A stretch of 64,000 nucleotides of DNA from contig NZ_NFKA01000011.1 of NCBI RefSeq assembly GCF_002160145.1, positions 37,903 to 101,902 of the forward strand, given 5' to 3'. Within the stretch, counting starts at the first letter, position 1. Each line of letters opens with the position of its first letter. The notes under the pieces were generated by a model, which saw nothing but the letters and a program-made list of their open reading frames with translations, searched no databases and was not told the DNA's origin. The translations under genes and the position numbers were made by a program. The DNA comes from Gemmiger sp. An194. Lineage in GTDB: Bacteria > Bacillota > Clostridia > Oscillospirales > Ruminococcaceae. This document shows positions 40,157-48,766 of the stretch, piece after piece.

Positions 40157-41032
40157 ATGGAACTGAGCAATGCACAACGGGCGCAGGTGCTGATTCATGC
40201 CCTGCCCTACATTCAGAAGTACACCGGTAAAATTCTGGTGGTGAAATACGGCGGCAACGCCATGATCAACGAGGATTTAAAGCAAGCAGTAATGGGTGAC
40301 CTGGTGCTGCTGAGCCTGATCGGCGTGAAGGTGGTGCTGGTGCACGGCGGCGGGCCGGAAATCAGCGACATGCTCAAGCGTGTGGGCAAGGAAAGCAAAT
40401 TCGTGGACGGCCTGCGGGTGACCGACAAGGAAACCGCCGACATCGTGCAGATGGTGCTGGCGGGCAAGCTCTGCAAGAGCCTTGTGAGCCTGCTGCAGAG
40501 CAAGGGCGGCAAGGCCATCGGTCTGAGCGGCATGGACGGCTATCTGATTCAGGCCCAGCCCCTGCGGCCTGAGCTGGGGTATGTGGGCGAGATCACCCAC
40601 ATCAACGTGGAGCCGGTGCTGGACGTGCTGGAGAAGGGCTACATCCCGGTGATCTCCACCGTGGGCTGCGACGCGGAGGGCAACGTGTACAACATCAACG
40701 CGGACACCGCCGCCGCCCGCATCGCCGCCGAGCTGAAGGCCGAGAGCCTGATCTCCATGACCGACATCTGCGGCATCCTGCGGGACAAGGACGACCCCTC
40801 CACCCTGATCAGCCAGATCACCGTGAGCGAAGCACCCCAGCTGATGCGGGAGGGCGTGATCTCCGGCGGCATGATTCCCAAGGTGGAATGCTGCATCGAG
40901 GCCATCCGCCGGGGCGTGAGCCGGGTGTTCATCATTGACGGCCGCATCCCCCACGCCATCCTGATCGAGACCCTCACCGATGAGGGCATCGGCACCATGT
41001 TTGTTTCCGGAGGAAATTATGGACAACATTAA
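40157..41032 (+). CDS. argB: Acetylglutamate kinase
   Basis: Amino-acid kinase of 291 residues that phosphorylates N-acetylglutamate. Blocks visible are KILVVKYGGNAM, VLVHGGGPEISDML, DGLRVTD, GLSGMDGYLI, YIPVISTVGCDAEG, NINADTAAARIAAELKAESLI and GGMIPKVECCIEAI. The N-terminal helix present in arginine-sensitive enzymes (residues about 1-20) is there, so feedback inhibition is likely. The start ATG at 40157 follows GAGGAGG, ten bases after argJ. The 3' end overlaps argD by 14 bases. Confidence 0.95.
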   Translation: MELSNAQRAQVLIHALPYIQKYTGKILVVKYGGNAMINEDLKQAVMGDLVLLSLIGVKVVLVHGGGPEISDMLKRVGKESKFVDGLRVTDKETADIVQMVLAGKLCKSLVSLLQSKGGKAIGLSGMDGYLIQAQPLRPELGYVGEITHINVEPVLDVLEKGYIPVISTVGCDAEGNVYNINADTAAARIAAELKAESLISMTDICGILRDKDDPSTLISQITVSEAPQLMREGVISGGMIPKVECCIEAIRRGVSRVFIIDGRIPHAILIETLTDEGIGTMFVSGGNYGQH

Positions 41033-42185
41033 ACAGCTGGACCAATCCTATGTGGCCCACACCTATGCCCGGTTCCCGGTGACCCTCACCGGCGGCCAGG
41101 GCGCACTGCTCACCGGTGACGACGGCAAGCAGTACATCGATATGGGCAGCGGCATCGGCGTGAACGCCTTTGGCGCCTGCGACGCTCAGTGGCTGGAGGC
41201 GGTTACCCATCAGGCCGCCGCCCTGCAGCACACCTCCAACCTGTATTACACCGAGCCCTGCGCCAAACTGGCGGCCATGCTCTGCCAGCGCACCGGCATG
41301 CAGGAGGTGTTCTTCTCCAATTCCGGCGCGGAGACCAACGAGTGCGCCATCAAGGTGGCCCGCAAGTACGGCGCGGAACAGCTGGGGCCGGAGCACTTCA
41401 CCGTACTTACTCTGAAAAACAGCTTCCACGGCCGCACTCTGGCCACCCTGGCCGCCACCGGGCAGGAGGTGTTCCACAAGGATTTCCTGCCCCTGACTCC
41501 CGGCTTTGTGTATGGTGAATCCGGCGATCTGGAAGGCATCCGAAAAATTCTGGACAAAGTCCCCTGCTGCGCTGTTCTTCTGGAGATGATTCAGGGCGAG
41601 GGCGGCGTGCTGGTGCAGGACAAGGCCTTCGTGCAGGGACTGGCCCAGCTGGCAAGCGAACACAAGCTGCTGCTGATGGTGGATGAGGTACAGACCGGCA
41701 ACGGCCGCACCGGCAAGCTGTTCAGCTACATGCACTACGGCATCCAGCCGGATGTGGTGACCACCGCCAAGGGACTGGGCGGCGGCCTGCCGCTTGGTGC
41801 AGTGCTGCTGGGCGGTAAGGCGGCCGGTGTGCTGACCCCAGGCAGCCACGGCAGCACCTTTGGCGGCAACCCGGTGTGCTGCGCCGGAGCAATCTCCATT
41901 CTGGAGCGGCTGGACGACACCCTGCTGGCGGAGGTCACCGCCAAGGGCGAATGGATTCGCGCTCAGCTGGAGGGCGCGCCCGGCGTGCGCAGCGTGAGCG
42001 GTCTTGGCCTGATGCTGGGCATCGAGACCGAGCGAGACCCGGGCCAGGTGCTGGCCGACTGTCAGGCCCTGGGCGTACTGCCCCTGCGGGCCAAGAACAA
42101 GCTGCGGCTGCTGCCGCCTTTGAACATTCCAAACGACCTGCTGGAGCAGGCAGTAACCATCATAAAAGAGGTGTGTGCGAAATGA
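41019..42185 (+). CDS. argD: Acetylornithine aminotransferase
   Basis: PLP-dependent class III aminotransferase of 388 residues. It shows FSNSGAETNECAIKVARKYG (phosphate-binding region), SFHGRTLATLAATGQ, EMIQGEGGVLV, LLMVDEVQTGNGRTG, the Schiff-base Lys in VTTAKGLGGGLPLGA, and GSHGSTFGGNPVCCAGA. The start ATG at 41019 is preceded by GGAGGAAATT located inside the argB 3' end. A longer in-frame reading has no ribosome site. The stop overlaps argF (ATGA). Confidence 0.95.
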   Translation: MDNIKQLDQSYVAHTYARFPVTLTGGQGALLTGDDGKQYIDMGSGIGVNAFGACDAQWLEAVTHQAAALQHTSNLYYTEPCAKLAAMLCQRTGMQEVFFSNSGAETNECAIKVARKYGAEQLGPEHFTVLTLKNSFHGRTLATLAATGQEVFHKDFLPLTPGFVYGESGDLEGIRKILDKVPCCAVLLEMIQGEGGVLVQDKAFVQGLAQLASEHKLLLMVDEVQTGNGRTGKLFSYMHYGIQPDVVTTAKGLGGGLPLGAVLLGGKAAGVLTPGSHGSTFGGNPVCCAGAISILERLDDTLLAEVTAKGEWIRAQLEGAPGVRSVSGLGLMLGIETERDPGQVLADCQALGVLPLRAKNKLRLLPPLNIPNDLLEQAVTIIKEVCAK

Positions 42186-43093
42186 AACATTTACTGAAAC
42201 TGGCCGATCTGACCGCGGATGAGATCACCGAGCTGCTGAACATTGCGGATCAGCTGAAGTACGAAAAGAAAAACGGGGTGCCTCATCCCCTGCTGAAAGG
42301 CAAAACTCTGGGCATGATTTTCTCCAAATCCTCTACCCGTACCCGTGTATCCTTCGAAGTGGGTATGTTCGATCTGGGCGGCTCCGCGCTGTTTCTGAGC
42401 AGCCGGGACCTGCAGATCGGCCGCGGCGAGCCGGTGGAGGACACCGCCCGGGTGCTGAGCCGCTATCTGGACGGCATCATGATTCGTACCTTCGCCCAGC
42501 AGGAGGTGGAGGATCTGGCCAAATACGGCTCCATCCCCATCATCAACGGCCTGACCGACTACTGCCATCCCTGTCAGGTGCTGGCGGACCTGATGACCAT
42601 CCGGGAGCGCAAGGGTGCACTGGCAGGCAAAAAGCTCTGCTTTGTGGGCGACGGCAACAACATGGCCAACAGCCTGATTGCCGGCTGCATCACCATGGGC
42701 ATGCAGGTATCCGTGGCCTGCCCCGCCGGGCATGAGCCGGACGCAAAGCTGATGCAGTGGGCCAGCGAAACCGGAAACTTCCTGTGCACCACCGATGTGC
42801 AGCAGGCCATTCAGGACGCGGATGTGGTCTACACCGATGTATGGGCATCCATGGGTCAGGAGGACGAGGCCGCCGAGCGCCGCAAGGTGTTCGCCCCCTA
42901 CCAGGTGAACGCCGTCAACATGGCTCTGGCCAAGCCGGACGCCATGGTCATGCACTGCCTGCCCGCCCACCGGGAGGAGGAGATCACCGCCGAGGTGTTC
43001 GAGCAGCACGCTGACGAGATCTTCGAGGAGGCCGAAAACCGCCTGCATGCCCAGAAGGCCGTTCTGGTCAAGTGCATGGGCGGCGAGCAATAA
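42182..43093 (+). CDS. argF: Ornithine carbamoyltransferase
   Basis: Transfers carbamoyl phosphate to ornithine, giving citrulline. The protein has 303 residues. The carbamoyl-phosphate loop is FSKSSTRTRVSFEVG. DGIMIRTFAQQEVEDLA and GLTDYCHPCQVLADLMT follow. The ornithine-binding loop region shows DVWASMGQ, and the late catalytic motif is MHCLPAHREEEI. The start ATG at 42182 overlaps the argD TGA and follows AGAGGTG. Last gene of the operon. The terminal steps argG and argH are not in the window. Confidence 0.96.
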   Translation: MKHLLKLADLTADEITELLNIADQLKYEKKNGVPHPLLKGKTLGMIFSKSSTRTRVSFEVGMFDLGGSALFLSSRDLQIGRGEPVEDTARVLSRYLDGIMIRTFAQQEVEDLAKYGSIPIINGLTDYCHPCQVLADLMTIRERKGALAGKKLCFVGDGNNMANSLIAGCITMGMQVSVACPAGHEPDAKLMQWASETGNFLCTTDVQQAIQDADVVYTDVWASMGQEDEAAERRKVFAPYQVNAVNMALAKPDAMVMHCLPAHREEEITAEVFEQHADEIFEEAENRLHAQKAVLVKCMGGEQ

Positions 43094-43152
43094 CCGCTCT
43101 ATCTTATCCATTGCACCCCCAGACATCTGTTTCCCGGTTGTTATCTTTTACG

Positions 43153-43195
43153 AAAAAGGAGTATCTCTGTGTCTCCACAGAGATACTCCTTTTTA
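43153..43195. terminator. Terminator after argF
   Basis: A perfect 19-bp stem AAAAAGGAGTATCTCTGTG/CACAGAGATACTCCTTTTT closes a 4-base loop. It works in both directions and also caps the minus-strand gene remnants that follow. Confidence 0.92.
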
Positions 43196-43207
43196 TTTCT
43201 GCGATAA

Positions 43208-43490
43208 TCATTCCGTTTTCCGAAATGGCAGCTGCACTACAAAGCAAGCCTCGCCCAGGGAGGATTGCTCTGCATATACCGTTCCACCATACTGCCGGGT
43301 GATCCGCCGCACAATGGCCAGCCCCAGACCATTGCCGCCGATTTCCCTGCTGCGGGAACGGTCCAACCGATAAAAGGGTTCGAAAATTCTCTCCCGCTCC
43401 TCCGGTAAAAGCCCCGGACCGTCATCCTCCACGCACAGTTCTGCCCAATCCCCTGTATTGTTCAGGCTTATCCTGATATGCAGCACCGTA
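43208..43490 (-). pseudogene. C-terminal remnant of a sensor histidine kinase
   Basis: Only the last 85-95 residues of a HisKA-type kinase remain. They show the ATP-binding end VEDDGPGLLPEERERIFEPF with FYRLDRSRSREIGGNGLGLAIV, the typical G1/F/G2 boxes, and end in VVQLPFRKTE. The sensor, the phospho-His helix and the N-box are gone. The frame has no proper start. Upstream it runs directly into the end of a VTC-domain gene in another frame, so a deletion joined the two around 43470-43490. It is not expected to make a working kinase. Confidence 0.85.
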
Positions 43491-44144
43491 TTTGGAAAAC
43501 GAGGTCTTATAAATCCCCTGACTGGACAGCACCCGTGCCAGCCAGAGCGGCAGTCCACCGGCCACCTTCAGCTCCATCAGCACCTGGTCTGCCCCAAGCA
43601 ACGGTACACCCCAGGGCTCTGCAGCCAGACTGAGTCCCTGTCGGCGGTACAGAATCCGGGAGTCGAAGGTCATCCGCAGCTGCGGGTCCTCGATGCCCTG
43701 GTAGGCATCCCGCTCGTAGGAAAGAAACACTGCCGGACGCAGGCCGCCGTAAAAGTCCATTGCATAGGCAAGCTCCTGGCCGATCTGGGTATCCGGCCAG
43801 GGGTTCTTTCCAAAAACGCAGGCCATGGCCTATTCCCATTCCATGGAAAGACGTCGTTTATATACCACCGACCGGTATTTCTTTTTCAGCTCTACAAAAA
43901 CCGAATCCCCCGCCTCTGCTGTTCCGTAGCTTCGCAGGCGAACCTTCTCTTTATAGACCGGCTTTTCCAGGCTGCGGCGGATGAGCCGGAAATCCGGGGT
44001 ATCCAGATAGATATTCCGAATGGAGCTGTGGCTGTAAGCATCGGGTACGATGTGGGGCTTTGCGGCCAGAAGAACGGTCCGCAGCTGACTTCGCGTCAGC
44101 AGATATTTGAATTCATAACGCTGAAAAATCATCTGATCTTTCAC
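43470..44144 (-). pseudogene. VTC-domain polyphosphate polymerase-like gene, interrupted by an amber stop
   Basis: VTC domains make polyphosphate or belong to CYTH-like tunnel enzymes. The N-terminal part starts at GTG 44144 after GGGAGG and reads IFQRYEFKYLLTRSQL, SIRNIYLDTPDFRLIRRSLE, EKVRLRSYG and FVELKKKYRSVVYKRR. A TAG at 43832-43830 then stops it. In the same frame the domain continues with QIGQELAYAMDFYGGLRP, AVFLSYERDAY, LRMTFDSRILYR, VLMELKVAGGLPLW and TSFSKYGAAY. The frame stays open to 43422, but beyond about 43475 it covers kinase DNA. One point mutation thus splits an otherwise well-kept domain, and the 3' flank is lost. In other Firmicutes such genes pair with a CotH or DUF4956 gene, and neither is present. 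Confidence 0.88.
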
Positions 44145-44259
44145 GGCGATGTGCCTCCCTCGTTTGGATTTTCTGTGTTCAGTGTACCGTGTCAACCCTA
44201 ACTGAACTTTAAAAATCCTGAAAAAGTTTTGTGGGCACATCCTCTGCCCTTTGCACTCA

Positions 44260-44301
44260 AAAAAGCGAACCGACTCCCTTTTGGGAATCGGTTCGCTTTT
44301 T
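44260..44301 (-). terminator. Terminator after rhaM
   Basis: AAAAAGCGAACCGA and TCGGTTCGCTTTTT pair, with TCCC/GGGA completing the stem over one mismatch and a TTTT loop. T-tracts exist on both sides. It ends the long minus-strand operon that begins at 50562. The rest of the gap 44145-44334 shows nothing else. Confidence 0.9.
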
Positions 44302-44334
44302 CGTTTTTATGCCGGTATCATTACTGCCGCTTTC

Positions 44335-44652
44335 TCAGTCCAGCCGGAATACAGGCTCCAGCTTAGGCTGCGCTCCGGTTTCCGGGTCCATTTCCAGCTC
44401 CAGAATGTCCTTCATGTATTCATTCCAGCGATCCACAACAGCGCTTTCCGCCTGGGTCTTTTCTGCATAGGCAACGCCTTTTTCGCATTCATAGTACCCA
44501 AACAGCTCATTCTTGTCCGCATAAATGGTGTAGTTGCAGATTCCTGCCTTCTTGAGAACCTCCACCATCTCCGGCCAGATTTCATTGTGGCGGCGGATGT
44601 ATTCTTCCTTTTTACCGGGTTTGATCTTGCCTCGCCAGGCCATACGTTCCAT
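44335..44652 (-). CDS. rhaM: L-rhamnose mutarotase
   Basis: Small cytoplasmic enzyme of 105 residues interconverting alpha and beta anomers of L-rhamnose. The family is recognised by AWRGKIKPGKKEEYIRRHNE with the catalytic His, IWPEMVEVLKKAGICNYTIY, LFGYYECEKG and the C-terminal WNEYMKDILE. The length is the usual 104 or so. The start ATG at 44652 follows AAAGGAGAG; a longer reading lacks a site. It is the last gene of YesM - YesN - lyase - unknown - rhaM. A mutarotase here implies that this operon releases free L-rhamnose, which matters for guessing the lyase substrate. Fucose mutarotase FucU is a different family. Confidence 0.92.
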   Translation of the reverse strand: MERMAWRGKIKPGKKEEYIRRHNEIWPEMVEVLKKAGICNYTIYADKNELFGYYECEKGVAYAEKTQAESAVVDRWNEYMKDILELEMDPETGAQPKLEPVFRLD

Positions 44653-44767
44653 TTGCTCTTCTCTCCTTTGCAAACAATTCCGCGGGGCTTCATCTGCCCC
44701 TGCTTCCTGAAAAAACATCCCCGTACCGGGCAGCAGACGCTGCCCGCCGGGGATATTTTTTTAACCT

Positions 44768-45583
44768 TTATGCCTGTTCTGCGACCTCAGCAGCCTCACA
44801 GCCCCAGGCTTCGATCTGGGTCAGGGCCGGAAACGGCGAGGGGCCTTCCGCCTGAATCAGATCCTTCAGCACCAGCCAGGTCACCGTCTTGGGCGTCTCC
44901 AGCGGAAAACGCTGGGGCGCAAGGCTGTTGGTCAGGGAAAGCTTCTCCTGGCTGCCATCCGAGAATACCACGGTGGCCTGCGTCCAGTAATTATCATGGG
45001 GATAGTCACCCCGCAGGGTCAGCCGAAGCTCATCCAGAGTGACCGGACGGCCGAATTCCAGGCGCAGCTCCGCCTTCGGGTCCCGGTTGATGCCCCAGCT
45101 CTGATAGGGGTATTCCCCGTGCGCAGTGTTTTCAAAGATTCCGTCAATGGCATTGCGCGCTGCAAACACCGCTTCACCGCGGGTCTCCACGTTTGCCACC
45201 GCATGGGGATAAAAGCCGGTATCACCATGCTGATCGTAGGGATTAAACGCCAGGTTCCGGCGCACCGCCACCTCTTCGGGGGTTGCCAGCCGGGCACGGA
45301 TCACATGACGCTCACCCGTAAAGCTTTTGGGGCTGTAGGTGATTGCCTGCTCGCCAAAGGGAATGGTAAAGTTGATTTCCCGCTTTTCCACATAGACCAG
45401 CACTTCCGGCATCGTATCCTCGAACTGAATCCAGCAGTAGCGCCCGGGGGTGTTGATCTCCAGTGCCACCCGATCGCCCGGACGGTAGGCATTCGTATAA
45501 ACCAGACTTACCTGCTGCGCCGCATTGCAGGTCAGCAGCGTATGGCCGGGCACATCCAGCACCTTCAGTTTAATGGTTTCCAT
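44768..45583 (-). CDS. Unknown protein with C-terminal F5/8C-like sandwich, linked to lyase
   Basis: A 271-residue protein I do not recognise in full. There is no signal peptide, so it is cytoplasmic. Residues 1-110 form a beta-rich domain (VLVYVEKREINFTIPFGEQA). Residues about 120-265 resemble a discoidin/F5-8C or similar ligand-binding sandwich (LAFNPYDQHGDTGFYPHAVA, ARNAIDGIFENTAHGEYPYQ, ELRLEFGRPVTLDELRLTLRGDYPH). The start ATG at 45583 has GTGAGGA 11 bases upstream and is better placed than an in-frame GTG at 45601. It sits 79 bases after the lyase and before rhaM. It could bind the lyase substrate or be an accessory subunit. No catalytic motif is evident. Confidence 0.7.
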   Translation of the reverse strand: METIKLKVLDVPGHTLLTCNAAQQVSLVYTNAYRPGDRVALEINTPGRYCWIQFEDTMPEVLVYVEKREINFTIPFGEQAITYSPKSFTGERHVIRARLATPEEVAVRRNLAFNPYDQHGDTGFYPHAVANVETRGEAVFAARNAIDGIFENTAHGEYPYQSWGINRDPKAELRLEFGRPVTLDELRLTLRGDYPHDNYWTQATVVFSDGSQEKLSLTNSLAPQRFPLETPKTVTWLVLKDLIQAEGPSPFPALTQIEAWGCEAAEVAEQA

Positions 45584-45662
45584 GAACAGTCGATTCCTCA
45601 CTTTCTATTTTCATGCCGCATTGCCTATTTTCCGCTTTGCAATGCAGCATTTCGATTGAACA

Positions 45663-47486
45663 TTATCCAACGATCAAATCCAGACCATGCTTAAACCAGA
45701 TTCGGGTACGCCAGATCACCTGAGGCCAGGCCGTGCGCAGGCGAGCATCGGTCACCTCCACCTTCTCGGTGGTGATGCGCAAAGGCATTTGCTCGATTGC
45801 AGCAAAGCCCAGTTCCCCGAATCGGATGCCGGACTCCTCCACCTGGGGCGCTTCCACGCTCAGCAGGCTCAGAGCCACCTCGCCGGGATAGTCGGTTTCA
45901 TCGCTCAGATGCAAGCCGTCCTCCTGCAGAACCGCTTTACGGCAGTAATTGCCCAGGCCGGGAACCGTTCCATAGGCGGGTGCAATGTCCATGCTCAGAC
46001 CACCCTCCAGCTTCTGTACCTCCCGGGCGGCAAATTCCGCGCCCGGCTTCTGCTCATAAGCAGCCCCTTCCGGGTCAAACTCCGGAAGATTGTGCCAGCC
46101 GGAACGCATGGTCCAGATCTCGTACCGCTGAGGGCTGAAGGTCTTTTTGGTGTAGCTCTCCACGCCCAGGTCAATCAGCAGCGGGTTTCCGTCTTTATAC
46201 AGTGTCACGCTGCCGGTGTCGTTGTGGTTGTGACTGTCAGCGTTGCAGCCTGCCTTGATGCCCACGGTATAACCCGCACGGCGGCAGATGCGCAGCCCGA
46301 TGCTGGGATACCAGCTGTCCTCCGGAAGCACAGCGGCGCTTCCGGCGTGTTCCTTCGCATAGGCGCAGATGTCCGCCTCCGCAAAGGCTGCCTGTACCGC
46401 ATAGTACAGGTTGATGCCCGCCACCGAATCCGAGGTGGGTTCGCCGCCCGGCCAGCGCACAAAATCCTCTGCTGCCAGCGCCATAAGCGGCTGACTGCCA
46501 ATCTTTCTGCCAAACAGGAATTCCCGTGCACCGCGTGCACCGGCAAGCGGGCTGCAATCCGCAAAGTTCAGATAGAACGAACCGGAAACATGTACATTGG
46601 AAATGTATTCGGCGATTCCCCTCAGCTTGGGCTGCTCCCACACCCGGTCAAACACTCCCGGAGCAATGGCACACAGAATGTCCAGCCCATTGAACAGGCA
46701 CAGACCGGCGTGGCTGTAGTACTGGGCGCCCTCGCTGCATGCACCGTCCTCACCGTAGTCCTTTAAAAAGCAATCCAGACTGTAGGCGGCGCTGCGCACC
46801 ACGGTATACAGATATTCCTTGCTACACGGCTGCAGCAGAGAAAATGCGATTAGGCAGTTCTGCACGCACCAAGGTGTCCAGTTGCACATGGGCTCACCGC
46901 CGTTGCCCTTCCACCAGAAGTGATCCCGCTGCCAGGGCGTCAGCACCCGGAAGGTCACTTCCCGGACCAGCCGCCGGGGCAAGCCGGGAGCATAGCGCTC
47001 CAGCGCGTCGCCCAGCAGGTAGTGGACCATCGCCAGAAGCGCCGCGGTCTCGGCAGCGAACAGATCCACGATCGGCCGGGAGGTATCCGCCAGAGGCAGC
47101 TGCGGCGTATCCCGAATATAACTGTTATGGGCAGGCAGCTGCCAGGCGCTCTCCTCACAAATGGCCCATACATAGTCCCCGATCAGCGGAATAAAGTTCC
47201 CCTGATTTTCTACCGCTTCCGCCAATGCTAGGCGCGCCAGCGTGCGGCGGCGGCCGAAATACGCGTTCTCGTATTGGGTACGGTCCCCGTCGGCAGTGAA
47301 CCGCAGCCACAGCGAAAGCGGCAATGCCGGTACACCGGTATCGTTCTTCGCCGCCTGCTGCCCTGCCTGCAGCAGCCGGGCTGCGCCGGGCAGCGACTCC
47401 CATGCATTCCGATCCGATACAGGGGGACAAGGTCTCCACTGCCCCGGAACAAATGCAGGAGTTTGCTGAAGAAATTCCATCAACAT
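45663..47486 (-). CDS. Heparinase II/III-like polysaccharide lyase, cytoplasmic
   Basis: Protein of 607 residues with an (alpha/alpha) toroid (about 75-380) and a C-terminal beta-sandwich. The lyase hallmark is NADSHNHNDTGSVTLY (416-430) followed by PLLIDLGVESYTKKTFSPQR and MRSGWHNLP. Other conserved spots are NWTPWC (202-207) and CSEGAQYYSHAG (250-261), which supplies a candidate catalytic Tyr. Heparinase II/III-fold lyases cut next to uronic acids by beta-elimination. There is no signal peptide, so it acts on imported oligosaccharide. The start ATG at 47486 overlaps the regulator's stop. With rhaM two genes downstream, and GH88 and GH154 across the promoter, I infer a uronate-rhamnose substrate. 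Heparin itself is unlikely. Exact PL family not assigned. Confidence 0.82.
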   Translation of the reverse strand: MLMEFLQQTPAFVPGQWRPCPPVSDRNAWESLPGAARLLQAGQQAAKNDTGVPALPLSLWLRFTADGDRTQYENAYFGRRRTLARLALAEAVENQGNFIPLIGDYVWAICEESAWQLPAHNSYIRDTPQLPLADTSRPIVDLFAAETAALLAMVHYLLGDALERYAPGLPRRLVREVTFRVLTPWQRDHFWWKGNGGEPMCNWTPWCVQNCLIAFSLLQPCSKEYLYTVVRSAAYSLDCFLKDYGEDGACSEGAQYYSHAGLCLFNGLDILCAIAPGVFDRVWEQPKLRGIAEYISNVHVSGSFYLNFADCSPLAGARGAREFLFGRKIGSQPLMALAAEDFVRWPGGEPTSDSVAGINLYYAVQAAFAEADICAYAKEHAGSAAVLPEDSWYPSIGLRICRRAGYTVGIKAGCNADSHNHNDTGSVTLYKDGNPLLIDLGVESYTKKTFSPQRYEIWTMRSGWHNLPEFDPEGAAYEQKPGAEFAAREVQKLEGGLSMDIAPAYGTVPGLGNYCRKAVLQEDGLHLSDETDYPGEVALSLLSVEAPQVEESGIRFGELGFAAIEQMPLRITTEKVEVTDARLRTAWPQVIWRTRIWFKHGLDLIVG

Positions 47487-48766
47487 TCTGCTGTCTCCTC
47501 CTTATCAAAAGAGATGCCGCGCAGCTTCTGCATGTAGGCACGCGGACTTACACCCTCCAGCTTTTTAAAAACCTTGGAAAAATAGAAGGCACTTTCAAAG
47601 CCCAGCTTATGGCTGATCTCATAGATCTTAAGATCTGTGGATGCCATCAGATCCTTCGCAGCTGCAATGCGGGTTTCTGTTACGAACTCCACAAAGCTGC
47701 TTTCCCCGTTTTGTGTAAACAGCTGGCTGAGATAACCCGGACTGAAATTGAACACCGCCGCCACATCGTTCAGCGAAAGCCGCTTGTCCAGATTATTGCG
47801 AATGTATTTCTGAATGTCCGCCACGATCCTTGCCCGGTGATCCAGCGTCGGTTTTGCTCCGCTTCCGGTAAAACCGATGGGCTCACTGGAGCTCAGAACC
47901 GGCAGGACCGAAAGCGCCTCCCGCTTGCTGTGCGGGATTTTATCCAGCCGGTTTACCGCAGGGCCGATGCCCCACCACAAGGTGGCGCTGAAATATTTGT
48001 ACAAAATGCTGTTCGCCTTCTCCAGCACCGGCATCAGGCACTGCTGCATATCGTCCGGTGTTTCCAGCGGGAACAGCACCGAAAAATGCCTTGGGTCCAC
48101 AACCGTGACAAAGCAGGGCATATATTTGGGCAAAACATCCGCCGCCATGCGGGTAACGCCCGCGCTCAGCGTGATCTGATGCTCGATATCCTCTTTGCGG
48201 TTTCGTATGCTGGCAATTGCCACCGCATACCAGGGCGAATCCAGCTTGATGCCCAGCTCCTCCGCCGCAGAGCGGATCTGAACATCACTGTCGAACGCTC
48301 CGCTGTACATATGAATAAAGAACCGGTCCCGATACCGCTCCAAGCCAGTCACCGTCTCCGAGGATGGCTGGCGCAGCGCCTTCTCTTTTTTCACCGCATT
48401 CCGGGCACGCTCCAGCGCGGCCAGCAGATTTTCCTCGGTCAATTCTAGTTTGAGCAGGTAGTCCACCGCTCCCAGATTCATGCTCCGGTGCACATAGGAA
48501 AATTCTTCGTAGCTGGTCAGCATAATGAACGCCGGCAGCGCGTTGTCCTTTTCCCTGCAGCGCGCCACCATCGTCAGCCCGTCCATTACCGGCATGCGAA
48601 TGTCCGACACCACAATGTCCGGCTTCAAATCATCGATTTTTTCCAATGCCTCGCTTCCGTTTCGCGCTGTTCCAACCAGTTCAAACCCTTGTTCTGCCCA
48701 ATTGATCATGCTTTGCATGCCAATAAGAACCAGCGGTTCATCGTCCACAAGTAAGACACGAATCAA
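47480..48766 (-). CDS. YesN-like AraC-type response regulator of the lyase locus
   Basis: Response regulator of 428 residues: receiver about 1-120 (Asp55 in VVSDIRMPVMDG, with YLLKLELTEENLL where the usual Lys-Pro is Lys-Leu), a middle domain of 180 residues, and a C-terminal AraC domain (LSLNDVAAVFNFSPGYLSQLF and IYEISHKLGFESAFYFSKVFKK). The start is TTG at 48766 overlapping the kinase TGA (TTGA), supported by GGAGGAGAG six bases before it. The 3' end overlaps the lyase start. It likely activates both arms of the divergent locus at 50.6-50.8 kb. Confidence 0.9.
   Translation of the reverse strand: MIRVLLVDDEPLVLIGMQSMINWAEQGFELVGTARNGSEALEKIDDLKPDIVVSDIRMPVMDGLTMVARCREKDNALPAFIMLTSYEEFSYVHRSMNLGAVDYLLKLELTEENLLAALERARNAVKKEKALRQPSSETVTGLERYRDRFFIHMYSGAFDSDVQIRSAAEELGIKLDSPWYAVAIASIRNRKEDIEHQITLSAGVTRMAADVLPKYMPCFVTVVDPRHFSVLFPLETPDDMQQCLMPVLEKANSILYKYFSATLWWGIGPAVNRLDKIPHSKREALSVLPVLSSSEPIGFTGSGAKPTLDHRARIVADIQKYIRNNLDKRLSLNDVAAVFNFSPGYLSQLFTQNGESSFVEFVTETRIAAAKDLMASTDLKIYEISHKLGFESAFYFSKVFKKLEGVSPRAYMQKLRGISFDKEETAEC

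Noticed and set aside
43830..43832. Amber codon read as pyrrolysine or selenocysteine
   Set aside because: UAG would need a pyrrolysine system, none is seen, and selenocysteine uses UGA. The site is not a catalytic position in VTC domains. A nonsense mutation is simpler.
43208..44144. Insertion-sequence remnant as cause of the broken genes
   Set aside because: No transposase fragment, terminal inverted repeats or target duplication could be seen at the VTC-kinase junction. Simple deletion fits better.
45663..47486. True heparin or chondroitin lyase
   Set aside because: The heparinase II/III label describes the fold only. No export signal, and rhaM in the operon argue against glycosaminoglycan as main substrate, though it is not excluded.
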